Shown: positions 28,848 through 37,439 of the stretch, piece by piece
How the letters are laid out: every line of letters begins with the position of its first letter
How positions within the stretch are numbered: position 1 is the stretch's first letter
Source: Acidiphilium rubrum
GTDB taxonomy: Bacteria; Pseudomonadota; Alphaproteobacteria; Acetobacterales; Acetobacteraceae
Assembly (NCBI RefSeq): GCF_900156265.1
Contig: NZ_FTNE01000007.1
Coordinates: forward strand, 62,001 to 126,000
DNA: 64,000 nt
Direction of reading: 5' to 3'
Notes under the pieces: generated by a model
The model's input: only the letters and a program-made list of their open reading frames with translations
Told to the model about the DNA's origin: nothing
The model's database searches: none
Program-made: the position numbers and the translations under genes

Positions 28848-29912
28848 TCAGCGATGTTTGCGCCGTGAGCGCAGGGCCAGGCCGAGACCGAGCAGGCCGG
28901 TGCCGAGGAGCGGGAGCGAGCCGGGTTCGGGGACTGGGGTGGCGAGGGGTGAGAGGTAGGTGAAGGTTACTGAGCCGCTGGCGCCGTCGCCGAAATATAT
29001 GCCGGAGGACCCGGATGTCAGCACCCTGTTGGTGGCACTGGCGGCGAGAAAGGAGGCACCGCCGCCGCCGCCGCCGCCGTTGGTTCCACCGAAGCCGCCC
29101 CCGAAGTAATAGGTGGTGGGTCCGGGAAAAATAAAGCCGCTGCCAACTATGCCAAAGCCGCCGCCGCCGCCGCCGCCGCCGTAGTTCCCGCCCGAGCCGC
29201 CGCCCTTGACAACAGTACCGCTGCCGCCGCCGATAGCGATGCCGCCGCCGCCGCCGCCGCTGCCAAAGTCGCCGCCGTTGCCTTCGCCGAAGACGCCGCC
29301 GCCGCCGCCGATGACGATCCCGCCGCCGCCACTGCCGCCGCCACTGCCGCCGCCGTAGCCGCTTTGGATGCCGTTGCCCGAGCCGCCGCCGCCGTTGCCG
29401 CCGCTGCCTTGGGCCAAGCTGCTGCCGTTACCGCCGTTGCCGGGGGTGCCATTGTCGCTACCGCCGCTGCCGTTGCTGGTAGACCCGCCGCCGCCGCCGC
29501 CGCCCGCGACAGCCAGGGGAGTCTGGGTCGATTGATCCAAGACCACACTGATGCCGCCGCCGCCGCCGCCGCCACTGTTTGAGCCGCTGCCGCCGCCGGT
29601 GCTGACAAGGATTTCCAGGATTTGATCGGCCGTCAGGCTGAAATCGCCGGTGACTGTGGCGCCACCGCCGCCGCCATAGCTGCCGGAACCGCCGCCGCCT
29701 GCACCGATGGCCTCAATTTGGTAGAGTCCGGCGTTCAGGACGGTGTAGTCGACGATGGTGCCGATAGTTGAGATGGTAGTGGTCCCGCTGCCGATCGTGT
29801 CGATCGCCCCGGCATCGGCCCGTGGCGCAAACGCGATCATGGCAGCACCCAGCAGGGCAGTCAGGGCGGTGGTGCTGAGCAGGCCTTTAATTTTGTGGTG
29901 CTGTGCGGTCAT
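28848..29912 (-). CDS. Glycine-rich PEP-CTERM protein 1
   Basis: A 354-residue secreted protein. The signal peptide (KIKGLLSTTALTALLGAAMIAFAPRADAG) is followed by about 230 residues of very Gly-rich sequence with runs of 5-8 glycines and GGGG(S/N/A) repeats. A PEP-CTERM sorting signal closes it: VPEPGSLPLLGTGLLGLG, a hydrophobic segment, then RSRRKHR. PEP-CTERM tails are recognised by exosortase and the proteins are associated with exopolysaccharide matrix. No exosortase lies in the window. ACAGGAAC precedes the ATG. A strong sigma-54-type promoter sequence lies 41-56 bases upstream of the start. Confidence 0.9.
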   Translation of the reverse strand: MTAQHHKIKGLLSTTALTALLGAAMIAFAPRADAGAIDTIGSGTTTISTIGTIVDYTVLNAGLYQIEAIGAGGGGSGSYGGGGGATVTGDFSLTADQILEILVSTGGGSGSNSGGGGGGGISVVLDQSTQTPLAVAGGGGGGGSTSNGSGGSDNGTPGNGGNGSSLAQGSGGNGGGGSGNGIQSGYGGGSGGGSGGGGIVIGGGGGVFGEGNGGDFGSGGGGGGIAIGGGSGTVVKGGGSGGNYGGGGGGGGFGIVGSGFIFPGPTTYYFGGGFGGTNGGGGGGGASFLAASATNRVLTSGSSGIYFGDGASGSVTFTYLSPLATPVPEPGSLPLLGTGLLGLGLALRSRRKHR

Positions 29913-29952
29913 ATTCGTTCCTGTTATCGTGTGAAATCAGTCCGGATTTGCA

Positions 29953-29968
29953 AGCAAATCTCATGCCA
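29953..29968 (-). promoter_or_regulatory. Sigma-54 (-24/-12) promoter of PEP-CTERM gene 1
   Basis: On the minus strand the sequence is TGGCATGAGATTTGCT. Against the sigma-54 consensus TGGCACG-N4-TTGCW only one position differs, and the GG and GC pairs have the exact spacing. Transcription would start about 30 bases before the ATG at 29912. Confidence 0.75.
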
Positions 29969-30020
29969 AATTGGATTATTTTATCGATTCAATATCTTAA
30001 CAAAACAGCGCGGCGGCGAC

Positions 30021-30037
30021 TGTAAAAAATCCTGACA
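30021..30037 (-). promoter_or_regulatory. Putative upstream activator site, PEP-CTERM gene 1
   Basis: On the plus strand TGTAAAAAATCCTGACA, a TGT-N11-ACA partial palindrome about 62 bases upstream of the -24 element. A near-identical site (one base different) lies at the same distance upstream of the third Gly-rich gene. The spacer between site and promoter also shares an AT-rich block (TTCAATATC, near 29990 and 32100) that could bend DNA or bind IHF. Confidence 0.6.
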
Positions 30038-30129
30038 CCCGGTCCCGCACCACCCCCAAGCACCAGCCCCCATCCGGCCCGTGCGATGCAAAATCCTCGA
30101 TCGTCCACCGCACAGGCCGCATGACCCGA

Positions 30130-31041
30130 TCAACCCCCCTTGCGCCGCCGCCGCACCACCACCCCCAACCCGATCAGAGCCGTGCCAAGCAACGCCAACG
30201 AACCAGGCTCCGGCACCGGCGTCGGCGCCGAGATTTCATAAACCCAAGACCCCCCGCCACCACCGCCATTGCCATACACATTGTTGTTCGTCCCACCCAT
30301 GCCACCGACCTCAATGTCGAGCACCGTCCCGGCGGTCAGCATAATGGAGCCGCTGACGGTAGCACCAAGGCCGACCGTATTGGCGTTACCGTCGTAGAAA
30401 CCACCCTGGCCGCCGGAGCCGGTGAAATCATAGACGCCGGTGGCGGAAACATCATAGCTTTGTGAAGCGCCGGTATAGCTGAACGACCGTATGAAATTAT
30501 CGAATGTGATCGATATCGATCCCGCGCCTGTATTGTTGCCGGTGGTCTCGACAACATTGCTGAACGCGGCAGCAAGAAAGGAGCTGCCGCCGCCCCCGGC
30601 GCCGCCGTTCTTGTTGCCGCCGCCACCGCCATTGTAGCCGCCGCCTCCGCCACCACCACTGTTACCGCCACCACCACCACCACCATAAGCGCCAGCGCCA
30701 CCATCACTGGCCCCAGCCAAGCCGAACCCAAGATAGGCCAAGCCACCGCTGGCATCTGGGCTAGACCCACCACCACTAAGAGCGCCCGCGCCGCCGCCGC
30801 CGCCGTCGTGGTAATAAAAAACCCCGCCGCTCTGGCCACCCGAACCATTCACACCGGCTGCACCACCAGAGTATCCACCCGCTCCCGCCACCGTCCCTGC
30901 CTCCCCCGCGCCGCCCGCATCACCGCTAGTCGCCCCACCACCCCCGCCGGCGACCATCAGCAGAACCGGACTGGCGAGGGCTTGCGCCGTCGTGGCGCAA
31001 AACAGGGTGGTGGCGAGAAGGGCAATTCGAGTGCGGATCAT
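30130..31041 (-). CDS. Glycine-rich PEP-CTERM protein 2
   Basis: A 303-residue paralogue. The signal peptide is RIALLATTLFCATTAQALAS. A Gly-rich middle contains GGGGSSFLAAAFSNVVETTGNN, followed by a more ordered stretch SISITFDNFIRSFSYTGASQSYDVSATGVYDFTGSGGQGG and LTAGTVLDIEVGGMGG. The C-terminal sorting signal is VPEPGSLALLGTALIGLG then VVRRRRKGG. It is closely related to the frameshifted gene upstream (31107-32025), from which it is separated by 65 bases, so a tandem duplication is likely. AAGGAAC precedes the ATG. Its own promoter sequence is degenerate. Confidence 0.88.
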   Translation of the reverse strand: MIRTRIALLATTLFCATTAQALASPVLLMVAGGGGGATSGDAGGAGEAGTVAGAGGYSGGAAGVNGSGGQSGGVFYYHDGGGGGAGALSGGGSSPDASGGLAYLGFGLAGASDGGAGAYGGGGGGGNSGGGGGGGYNGGGGGNKNGGAGGGGSSFLAAAFSNVVETTGNNTGAGSISITFDNFIRSFSYTGASQSYDVSATGVYDFTGSGGQGGFYDGNANTVGLGATVSGSIMLTAGTVLDIEVGGMGGTNNNVYGNGGGGGGSWVYEISAPTPVPEPGSLALLGTALIGLGVVVRRRRKGG

Positions 31042-31080
31042 GGTAGTTCCTTACGTGAACAGAATGAACAAATATTACAA

Positions 31081-31097
31081 AGCAAAATCAAATGCAA
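31081..31097 (-). promoter_or_regulatory. Degenerate copy of the sigma-54 promoter before PEP-CTERM gene 2
   Basis: The minus strand reads TTGCATTTGATTTTGCT. It is homologous to the promoter of gene 3, but the first G of the -24 GG has become T and the spacer to the -12 GC is one base longer. Both changes should weaken sigma-54 recognition. The upstream activator motif is absent here. Confidence 0.4.
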
Positions 31098-31106
31098 AAT
31101 CCCCGA

Positions 31107-32025
31107 TCACCCCATCTTGCGCCGCCGCCGCACCATCACCCCCAACCCGATCAGAGCCGTCCCAAGCAACCCCAATGAACCCGGTTCCGGCACCGGCGTC
31201 GGCGCCTGGGTCTCGTAAACCCAAGACCCCCCCCCGCCGCCGCCGCCGTCTTGAGAAGCACCCCCCATGCCGCCGACTTCAAAGTCGAGCACAGTCCCGG
31301 CCGTCAGATAGATGTCGCCGCTGACGGTCGCACCAAGCCCTCCGTCGTAACCATTCGACGTCGATGCTCCGCCCTGGCCGCCGCTGGCGGTAAGAGTGTA
31401 CAGGCCGGTGGTAGAAATATCATAGCTCAGGAAACCGCCTTTAAAGATGAACGACTTTATGGAATGATCGAACTCGATCGAGAGGGACCCATCGCCAGCC
31501 TTTGTTGCCAGCGGTTCGCACGGTATTGCTGAACGCAGCGGCAAGAAAGGAACCACCCCCGCCGCCCCCGCCGCCGACAAGGTCGCCGATGCCGCCGCCC
31601 CCACCGCCGCCGCCATCGTAGCCACCACCACCGCCACCGCCATTAGAGCCACCACCGCCGCCGCCGCCGTAGGCACCCTTGCCATTGCTATAGCCATTGG
31701 CCGATCCGAAGTGGAGAGCAGAAAAACCCCCGCTCCCGCCTGAGCCCGATGCGCCGAAACCATCACCAAGAGCGCCCGCGCCGCCGCCACCGCCGCCGTC
31801 GCCGGTGCCGGCGTTGCCGCCAGTCCCCGACCCACCCGCAATACCCGCGCCACCGCCCGAACCATTTTCCGCCGTCGTTCCGCTCTGGCCCACGCCGCCG
31901 GCACCACTATAGCCCGCCCCTCCGCCACCCCCTGCCACCATCAGCAGAACTGTGCCGGCGAGAGATGGCGCCGTCGTGGCGCAAAGCAGGGTGGTGACGA
32001 GAAGGGCAATACGGATGGTTGTCAT
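31107..32025 (-). pseudogene. Glycine-rich PEP-CTERM protein 3, frameshifted
   Basis: The 5' part (from ATG 32025, AGGAG before it) encodes the signal peptide RIALLVTTLLCATTAPSLAG and a Gly-rich region up to SFLAAAFSNTVRTAGNK. The 3' part, in another frame, continues AGDGSLSIEFDHSIKSFIFKGG ... LTAGTVLDFEVGGMGGAS and ends with VPEPGSLGLLGTALIGLG and VMVRRRRKMG. Alignment with protein 2 (GNNTGAGSIS versus GNK/AGDGSLS) places one extra base near 31499-31504. Read as is, the first frame runs about 16 codons past the shift and ends without the sorting signal. A sequencing error or a genuine inactivation are both possible. Confidence 0.8.
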
Positions 32026-32064
32026 GGTGGCTCCTTGCGTGAACAGAACGAACAAGAATTACCA

Positions 32065-32080
32065 AGCAAAATCGATGCCA
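32065..32080 (-). promoter_or_regulatory. Sigma-54 (-24/-12) promoter of PEP-CTERM gene 3
   Basis: The minus strand reads TGGCATCGATTTTGCT, matching TGGCAC-N5-TTGCW with correct GG-GC spacing. It lies 40-55 bases upstream of the ATG at 32025, nearly the same position as in gene 1. Confidence 0.72.
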
Positions 32081-32131
32081 AAAATTTTCTCATTTCAATT
32101 CAATATCATAACGAACGCACGAAATCGTGAG

Positions 32132-32148
32132 TGTAAAGAATCCTGACA
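32132..32148 (-). promoter_or_regulatory. Putative upstream activator site, PEP-CTERM gene 3
   Basis: On the plus strand TGTAAAGAATCCTGACA, identical to the gene 1 site except for one base and about 61 bases upstream of the -24 element. Confidence 0.6.
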
Positions 32149-32172
32149 CCCAACCCCCCGTAACGCCCGAGC

Positions 32173-32290
32173 AAGGGTCGGGTGCCCCTCCGCACCCCAC
32201 AATTTTCCACGCCCGTCGTCCGTCCGGTATGTCACCAAACTCACCATTCATCTCGTCAACGCTCCCCCAATCGGCTGGACAATTCCATTT
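32173..32290. repeat. REP palindrome and RAYT 3'-end remnant
   Basis: A REP-type palindrome (GGTCGGGTGC-CCCTCC-GCACCCCAC, to about 32201) is followed by sequence resembling the RAYT 3' end (CCGGTATGTCACCAAACTCACCATTCATCTC...). The rest of the gap to 32463 holds no recognisable gene. It is the fourth RAYT-related piece in 5 kb. Confidence 0.65.
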
Positions 32291-32463
32291 TGGCAACGAC
32301 GATGGATTGATCACCGCCCACAGCGCGCCACGCCCCGTGTCGCCCGACCGGGAACCGGTAATACTGCCGTCCCGCTGACTCCGGCGGGTGAAAAACAACG
32401 ATACGTAAAAGGTAGTGAAAATAACGCTTGCTTAGGTCCGCCCCAGTATGCTTATATCCGACC

Positions 32464-32931
32464 GTGGATAAAACCCCCGCCTCAGCCGTCTCGACCGTGC
32501 CGATCAACGCCAAACTACAAGGCGTGTTCGACCACGTCTCGGCTCAGCGCGGTGCCGATACCCTGAGCGACGCAATCCTGGACCTCATCCTCACCATCCT
32601 GAACCTCCTGCGCTGCTTCCTCGAAACCAGCGCCTCACCAACCGCACCGGCACCCCACGGCCCTTCCCCCAACGCCGCCATCCGCCCGCAACCCGAAGCC
32701 ACGCCCCCGCGCCGTGCCACGTCCGCATCACCGCGTCCCGCACGCCCGCATCAGCGCCCGTCCGCCGCGAAGCTGCACACGCGCGCAACCCCCCAACCCA
32801 CACCGACCGAAACCATCCCAAACCCCGCGGCCGCCACGCTCGCCACCCCACCATCACGCCAAGCCCGCCCGCCAAACCCACATCCGCGCCGCCGAATCAC
32901 ACACCCAGAGCACCGGTTCAAACACGCCTAA
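32464..32931 (+). CDS. Hypothetical Pro/Ala-rich protein
   Basis: A possible 155-residue protein from GTG 32464 (VDKTPASAVSTVPINAKLQGVFDHVSAQRGADTLSDAILDLILTILNLLRCFLETSASP). The first 60 residues look like an ordinary helical protein with an amphipathic or membrane-binding segment. The remainder is low-complexity Pro/Ala/Arg/Thr sequence that may simply reflect C-rich DNA. An in-frame upstream start exists at 32428. No family recognised. It converges on mltG with a 25-base gap. Confidence 0.4.
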   Translation: MDKTPASAVSTVPINAKLQGVFDHVSAQRGADTLSDAILDLILTILNLLRCFLETSASPTAPAPHGPSPNAAIRPQPEATPPRRATSASPRPARPHQRPSAAKLHTRATPQPTPTETIPNPAAATLATPPSRQARPPNPHPRRRITHPEHRFKHA

Positions 32932-32956
32932 ATCGTTACGATATCAAAACGAAAAC

Positions 32957-33928
32957 TCAGTTCTTCCCACGCCCCGCCCGCACCCGCGCGATATTCGCCA
33001 ATTGCTCATCGAACGTCCGGGCAAACACATGCCCACCCCTGCCGGTCGCCACGAAAAACAAATCCTGCGTCGCCGCCGGATGCAGCACCGCATCGATCGC
33101 CGCAATCCCCGGCGACGCGATCGGCCCCGGCGGCAACCCATGGTGCCGATAGGTGTTATAGGCGCTCGGCGTCGCCAGATCATGGTCGGTAACCCGGTGG
33201 GGCAGCGCGGTCGCCCGCCCCTCGGTCACCGCGAAAATCACCGTAGGATCAGCCTGCAGCTTCATCCCCTGCACCAGCCGGTTTTCATAAACCCCCGCGA
33301 TTTTCGGCAACTCCGCCGCAACCGGCGTTTCCAGTTGCACGATCGAGGCCAGCGTCAGCGCCTGTTGCGGCGTCTGCACCGGCAAATCCGGCGCGCGCGC
33401 GCCCCAGGCAGCGGCCAGCGCCCTGGTCATGGCATGCTGCATCCGTCGCAGTATTCCCTGCCTTGTCGCGCCATAGACGTAATCATAAGTCTGCGGCAGC
33501 ACGCTGCCTTCGGATGGCGGCACCACATGCCCGCTCGCTTCCGGCAGCGCATTGATGATCGCGGCAATCTGCGTCGCGGTCAGCCCTTCCGGAATCGTCG
33601 CCTTATGCTGCACCACCGGGCCGAACCGCAGCGTGTGCAGCACCCGCCGCAGACTGCCGTGCGCCACGAACTCAAACTCGCCCGCCCGCAAATTCCCCTG
33701 CCGCCGCGTAATCCAAGCCGCCAGTTCGAACACCAGCGGATACCGGATCACCCCGGCGCGGTTCAATGTCCGCGCCACCGCCGCGATACCACCCGGCGGC
33801 ACCACCACATCGCGCGTCACCGCCAGCGCACCCGGCCCATCGTAGCTCTGCTGCACCGCTTGGTTGCCGATATTGGCCGCGACGACCAGCGCCATCAAAA
33901 CCAAAATCAGCCGCCCGCGAGTGAACAT
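32957..33928 (-). CDS. mltG: Endolytic murein transglycosylase MltG
   Basis: A 323-residue inner-membrane lytic transglycosylase that cuts nascent glycan strands and helps end peptidoglycan polymerisation. A single N-terminal helix (LILVLMALVVAANIG) is followed by a LysM-like region (VPPGGIAAVARTLNRAGVI) and the YceG core TLASIVQLETPVAAELPKIAGVYENRLVQGMKLQADPTVIFAV and YNTYRHHGLPPGPIASPG. In the usual EKET motif the first Glu is Gln here (QLET); the second Glu is kept. It starts 14 bases after the fabF stop, the common fabF-mltG arrangement. Confidence 0.93.
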   Translation of the reverse strand: MFTRGRLILVLMALVVAANIGNQAVQQSYDGPGALAVTRDVVVPPGGIAAVARTLNRAGVIRYPLVFELAAWITRRQGNLRAGEFEFVAHGSLRRVLHTLRFGPVVQHKATIPEGLTATQIAAIINALPEASGHVVPPSEGSVLPQTYDYVYGATRQGILRRMQHAMTRALAAAWGARAPDLPVQTPQQALTLASIVQLETPVAAELPKIAGVYENRLVQGMKLQADPTVIFAVTEGRATALPHRVTDHDLATPSAYNTYRHHGLPPGPIASPGIAAIDAVLHPAATQDLFFVATGRGGHVFARTFDEQLANIARVRAGRGKN

Positions 33929-33942
33929 CCGGCGCCGCCCGG

Positions 33943-35211
33943 TCAGTGCGCCTTGCGGAACAGGATCGAGGCATTGGTACCGCCGAACCCGAAACTGTTC
34001 GACAGCACGACATCGATGGTCCGGCGCTGCGCGGTATGCGCCACCCGGTCGATCACGCTCGCCCGGCTCGGCTCATCCAGATTGAGCGTCGGTGGTGCCA
34101 CCCCGTCGCGGATCGCGAGGATCGAAAACACCGCCTCGATCGCCCCGGCCGCGCCCAGCAGATGCCCGGTCGCCGATTTGGTCGAGGACATTGCAACGCC
34201 CCGCGCGGCATCGCCAAACAGGTTTTCGACCGCTTCCAACTCCAGATCATCGCCCATCGGCGTCGAAGTGCCATGCGCATTGATGTACTGAATATCGCCC
34301 GGCACCAGCCCACCCGATTTCAGCGCCGCCTTCATCGCCCGAAACGCACCATCATGATGATCGGCCGGTGCGGTGATATGATGCGCATCGCCCGACATGC
34401 CATAACCCGCGATCTCGGCGTAAATCTTGGCCCCACGCGCCTTGGCATGCTCGTATTCCTCAAGGAACACCACGCCCGAGCCCTCGCCCATCACGAACCC
34501 GTCGCGATCCTTGTCCCATGGCCGCGAAGCCGCCTGGGGCCGATCGTTGAACCCGGTCGAGAGCGCGCGCGAGGCGCAGAACCCGGCAATCCCGAGCGCG
34601 CACACCGCCGCCTCGGCACCCCCGGCCAACATGATATCGGCATCCCCCAGCGCGATCAGCCGTGCCGCATCGCCGATTGCGTGCACGCCGGTGGCACACG
34701 CCGTCACCGCCGAATGGTTCGGACCCTTCAGCCCGAACTTGATCGACACATTGCCCGAAACCAGGTTGACCAGCGCAGAGGGGATAAAAAACGGCGACAA
34801 CCGCCGCGCCTTGCCCTCATGCACCAGCACCGAGGCTTCATAAATCGTCTGAAGACCGCCGATGCCCGAGCCGATCATGACACCGGCGGCGTAGCGATCC
34901 TCCTCGGTCTGAGGCACCCAGCCGCTGTCTTCCATCGCTTCGGTCGCCGCGACCATGCCAAGCTGGATGAACCGATCCATCTTTTTCTGGTCTTTGACGC
35001 CAACCCACTCGCCCAGCGTGAAACCGCCATCGGCACGCGTGCCAGGCGGCATCTGACCGGCAACCTTGCACGGCAGATCGCTGGCATCGAAATCGGTGAT
35101 CGCACCGATTCCGGAGTTGCCATTGATCAGCCGCTGCCAGACCGGCTCGACTCCCACGCCCAGCGGACATGCGATTCCCATGCCGGTGACAACCACGCGC
35201 CGCATATTCAT
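33943..35211 (-). CDS. fabF: Beta-ketoacyl-ACP synthase II
   Basis: A 422-residue condensing enzyme that elongates acyl-ACP with malonyl-ACP. The catalytic triad is visible: Cys172 in TACATG, a His in NAHGTSTPMGD and a His in KSATGHLLGAAG. FGFGGTNASILF near the end is typical of KAS enzymes. ATG 35211 (MNMRRVVVTGMG) has the expected N-terminus. It lies 30 bases downstream of acpP. Confidence 0.96.
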   Translation of the reverse strand: MNMRRVVVTGMGIACPLGVGVEPVWQRLINGNSGIGAITDFDASDLPCKVAGQMPPGTRADGGFTLGEWVGVKDQKKMDRFIQLGMVAATEAMEDSGWVPQTEEDRYAAGVMIGSGIGGLQTIYEASVLVHEGKARRLSPFFIPSALVNLVSGNVSIKFGLKGPNHSAVTACATGVHAIGDAARLIALGDADIMLAGGAEAAVCALGIAGFCASRALSTGFNDRPQAASRPWDKDRDGFVMGEGSGVVFLEEYEHAKARGAKIYAEIAGYGMSGDAHHITAPADHHDGAFRAMKAALKSGGLVPGDIQYINAHGTSTPMGDDLELEAVENLFGDAARGVAMSSTKSATGHLLGAAGAIEAVFSILAIRDGVAPPTLNLDEPSRASVIDRVAHTAQRRTIDVVLSNSFGFGGTNASILFRKAH

Positions 35212-35241
35212 GTCCTGATACTCACGCTGCCGTCTCGCCGG

Positions 35242-35481
35242 TTACTCGGCCTTCTGCTTCTCGATGTAATCGATCGCGTCCTTGACCGTCGTGATCTTTT
35301 CGGCCGCGTCCTCGGGAATCTCGACGCCGAACGCCTCTTCGAACGCCATCACCAGCTCGACGGTATCAAGGCTGTCCGCGCCCAGATCATCGATGAAGGA
35401 GGCTTCCGGGGTTACTTTCGCTTCATCGACGCCGAGATGCTCGACAACGATCTTTTTTACCTTATCGGCGACTTCACTCAT
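35242..35481 (-). CDS. acpP: Acyl carrier protein
   Basis: A 79-residue acidic protein. The phosphopantetheine attachment serine is Ser37 in [22 protein letters not shown] 35481 ([17 protein letters not shown]) has AGGAG at suitable spacing; the in-frame upstream extension is not conserved. It carries growing acyl chains for the enzymes of this cluster. Confidence 0.97.
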   Translation of the reverse strand: MSEVADKVKKIVVEHLGVDEAKVTPEASFIDDLGADSLDTVELVMAFEEAFGVEIPEDAAEKITTVKDAIDYIEKQKAE

Positions 35482-35632
35482 TCTCTGTGTGCTCCTGTAA
35501 CGAAATTTTGGGCGGTCAATAGGCACGAATAGTCCGGAGACGTCATGGCCAGCGCCATGTTCCGGTTTGGTTGCGAAAGTCCGGCGCGCTTAGCATGGTT
35601 CATCGTGCCGCGCCAACCATGACGCCGCCCTG

Positions 35633-36382
35633 CTAGATCATCGCCATCCCACCGTTCACATGCAAGACCGAACCGGTCACCCAGCCCGCCGCATCGGATG
35701 CCAGATACGCCACGGCCGCCGCCACATCGGCGGGCTGGCCCAGCCGACCGAGCGGAATTTTGCCGGCCAGGGCAGCGCGCTGCTCCTCGGTCAGCGCACC
35801 GGTCATCGCGGTCTCGATGAAGCCCGGCGCCACCAGATTGATGGTGATGTTGCGCGAGGCAACCTCCTGCGCGAGCGCCTTGGTCAACCCGATCAGCCCG
35901 GCCTTGGCCGCGGCGTAATTCGCCTGACCCGGATTGCCGGTCGAACCGACGATGCTGCCGATATTGATGATCCGCCCGGCACGGCGCCGCATCATGAACT
36001 TCAGCGCCGCCCGCGACAGGCGGAACGGTGCCGCCAGATCAACATCGAGCACCTGCGCCCATGCCTCGTCGCTCATCCGCAAGGTCAGCCCATCGCGCGT
36101 CAACCCGGCGTTGTTGACCAGAATATCCACCTTGCCCATCGCGGCCTCGGCGCCCACGATCAACGCCTCCGCCGCTTTCGGATCGGCCAGATCGGCGGCC
36201 TGCACATGGCTGCGCTCACCAAGCTCCGCCGCCAGCGCCGTCAGCGCCGCTTCGCGGGTGCCCGACAGCATCACCGTTGCCCCCAGCCCATGCAGCGTGC
36301 GCGCAATCGCCGCGCCAATACCGCCGGACGCGCCGGTCACCAGCGCGGTCTTGCCATCCAGCCTGAACAGATCAGCCGACAT
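35633..36382 (-). CDS. fabG: 3-oxoacyl-ACP reductase
   Basis: A 249-residue short-chain dehydrogenase that reduces 3-ketoacyl-ACP with NADPH. The cofactor motif TGASGGIGAAIA is at 16-27, NNAG at 90-93, and catalytic Ser143, Tyr156 and Lys160 lie in IGSIVGSTGNPGQANYAAAK. The start overlaps the fabD stop by 11 bases. A 151-base gap before acpP probably carries a separate acpP promoter or processing site. Confidence 0.95.
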   Translation of the reverse strand: MSADLFRLDGKTALVTGASGGIGAAIARTLHGLGATVMLSGTREAALTALAAELGERSHVQAADLADPKAAEALIVGAEAAMGKVDILVNNAGLTRDGLTLRMSDEAWAQVLDVDLAAPFRLSRAALKFMMRRRAGRIINIGSIVGSTGNPGQANYAAAKAGLIGLTKALAQEVASRNITINLVAPGFIETAMTGALTEEQRAALAGKIPLGRLGQPADVAAAVAYLASDAAGWVTGSVLHVNGGMAMI

Positions 36383-37331
36383 GTTTGATCAAAGCCTCCA
36401 GCTCCGCCGGCGTGCCGCAATTCAGCGCCTCGGCCTCCGGCGCGATCCGCCGGATCAGCCCGGACAGCACCTTGCCCGACCCCAATTCGATGAACCGCGT
36501 CACCCCCAGGTCGACCATGGCCGCCACCGATTCGCGCCAGCGGACCGTCGCCGTCACCTGCTCGACCAACAACGCGGAAATCGCGCCCGGCAGCGTCGCC
36601 TTGGCCGCCGTCACATTCGCGATCAACGGCACCAGTGGAGCGCGCGGCGGTGTGGCCTCCAGCGCGAAGCGCATCGCCTCCGCCGCCGGCGCCATCAGCG
36701 CGCAATGAAACGGTGCCGAAACCGGCAGCTTCATCGCCCGCTTGACGCCGCGCGCCTTGGCGATCTCGATCGCCCGGTCCACCGCCGCCGCCGCACCCGA
36801 AATCACCACCTGGCCGCCACCGTTGTCGTTCGCGACCGATACCACCTCGCGCCCGGCCGGACCGCTCTCCGCCTCCGCGCAGATCGCGCTCGCGGCCTCC
36901 AGTTCAACGCCGAGCAACGCGGCCATCGCCCCTTCGCCCGCCGGCACCGCGCGCTGCATCGCGTTGCCACGCACCCGCAGCAGCAGCGCCGCCTCGGCGA
37001 CCGTGAACGCGCCTGCCGCCGAGAGAGCCGAATATTCACCCAAGGAATGCCCGGCCACCACCACGGCGCGCTCGCGCACCGCGATATGACCCTCTCGCTC
37101 CAGACAGCGCAGCACCGCCATCGACATCGCCATCAACGCCGGTTGGGCGTTCTCGGTCAGCGTCAATTCCTCGGCCGGACCCTCGAACATCAGGCGCGAG
37201 AGCTTCTGCTTCAGAACCTCGTCGACCTCTTCGAACACCTCGCGCGCCGGCGCAAACGCCGCCGCCAGATCGCGCCCCATGCCGACCGATTGACTGCCCT
37301 GACCCGGAAAAATAAAGGCGTTGACCGCCAT
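36372..37331 (-). CDS. fabD: Malonyl-CoA:ACP transacylase
   Basis: A 319-residue enzyme loading malonyl groups on ACP. The N-terminus AFIFPGQGSQSVGMG and the nucleophile Ser96 in AGHSLGEYSAL are diagnostic. ATG 37331 has GCAGGAGA upstream; the longer frame to 37400 is not conserved. First gene of the leftward fabD-fabG-acpP-fabF-mltG series. Confidence 0.95.
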   Translation of the reverse strand: MAVNAFIFPGQGSQSVGMGRDLAAAFAPAREVFEEVDEVLKQKLSRLMFEGPAEELTLTENAQPALMAMSMAVLRCLEREGHIAVRERAVVVAGHSLGEYSALSAAGAFTVAEAALLLRVRGNAMQRAVPAGEGAMAALLGVELEAASAICAEAESGPAGREVVSVANDNGGGQVVISGAAAAVDRAIEIAKARGVKRAMKLPVSAPFHCALMAPAAEAMRFALEATPPRAPLVPLIANVTAAKATLPGAISALLVEQVTATVRWRESVAAMVDLGVTRFIELGSGKVLSGLIRRIAPEAEALNCGTPAELEALIKHVG

Positions 37332-37439
37332 GAACCCGTCTCCTGCTTTTCGGCGCGGGGTAGATTGGGACGGCGCGCAAGTCAATTCGGCGCTTGCCAC
37401 CGCCGGGGGACGGGCGACCCGACGCGCGCGTCCGAAAGG

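Noticed and set aside
29147-29608. Alanine-rich open frames inside the glycine-rich gene
   Set aside because: GGC/GCC-type codons read in other frames give poly-Ala; the Gly frame has the signal peptide and PEP-CTERM ends.
28803-29900. A CRISPR-like appearance from repeated GCCGCCGCC blocks
   Set aside because: These are runs of glycine codons without regular spacers or repeats of constant length.
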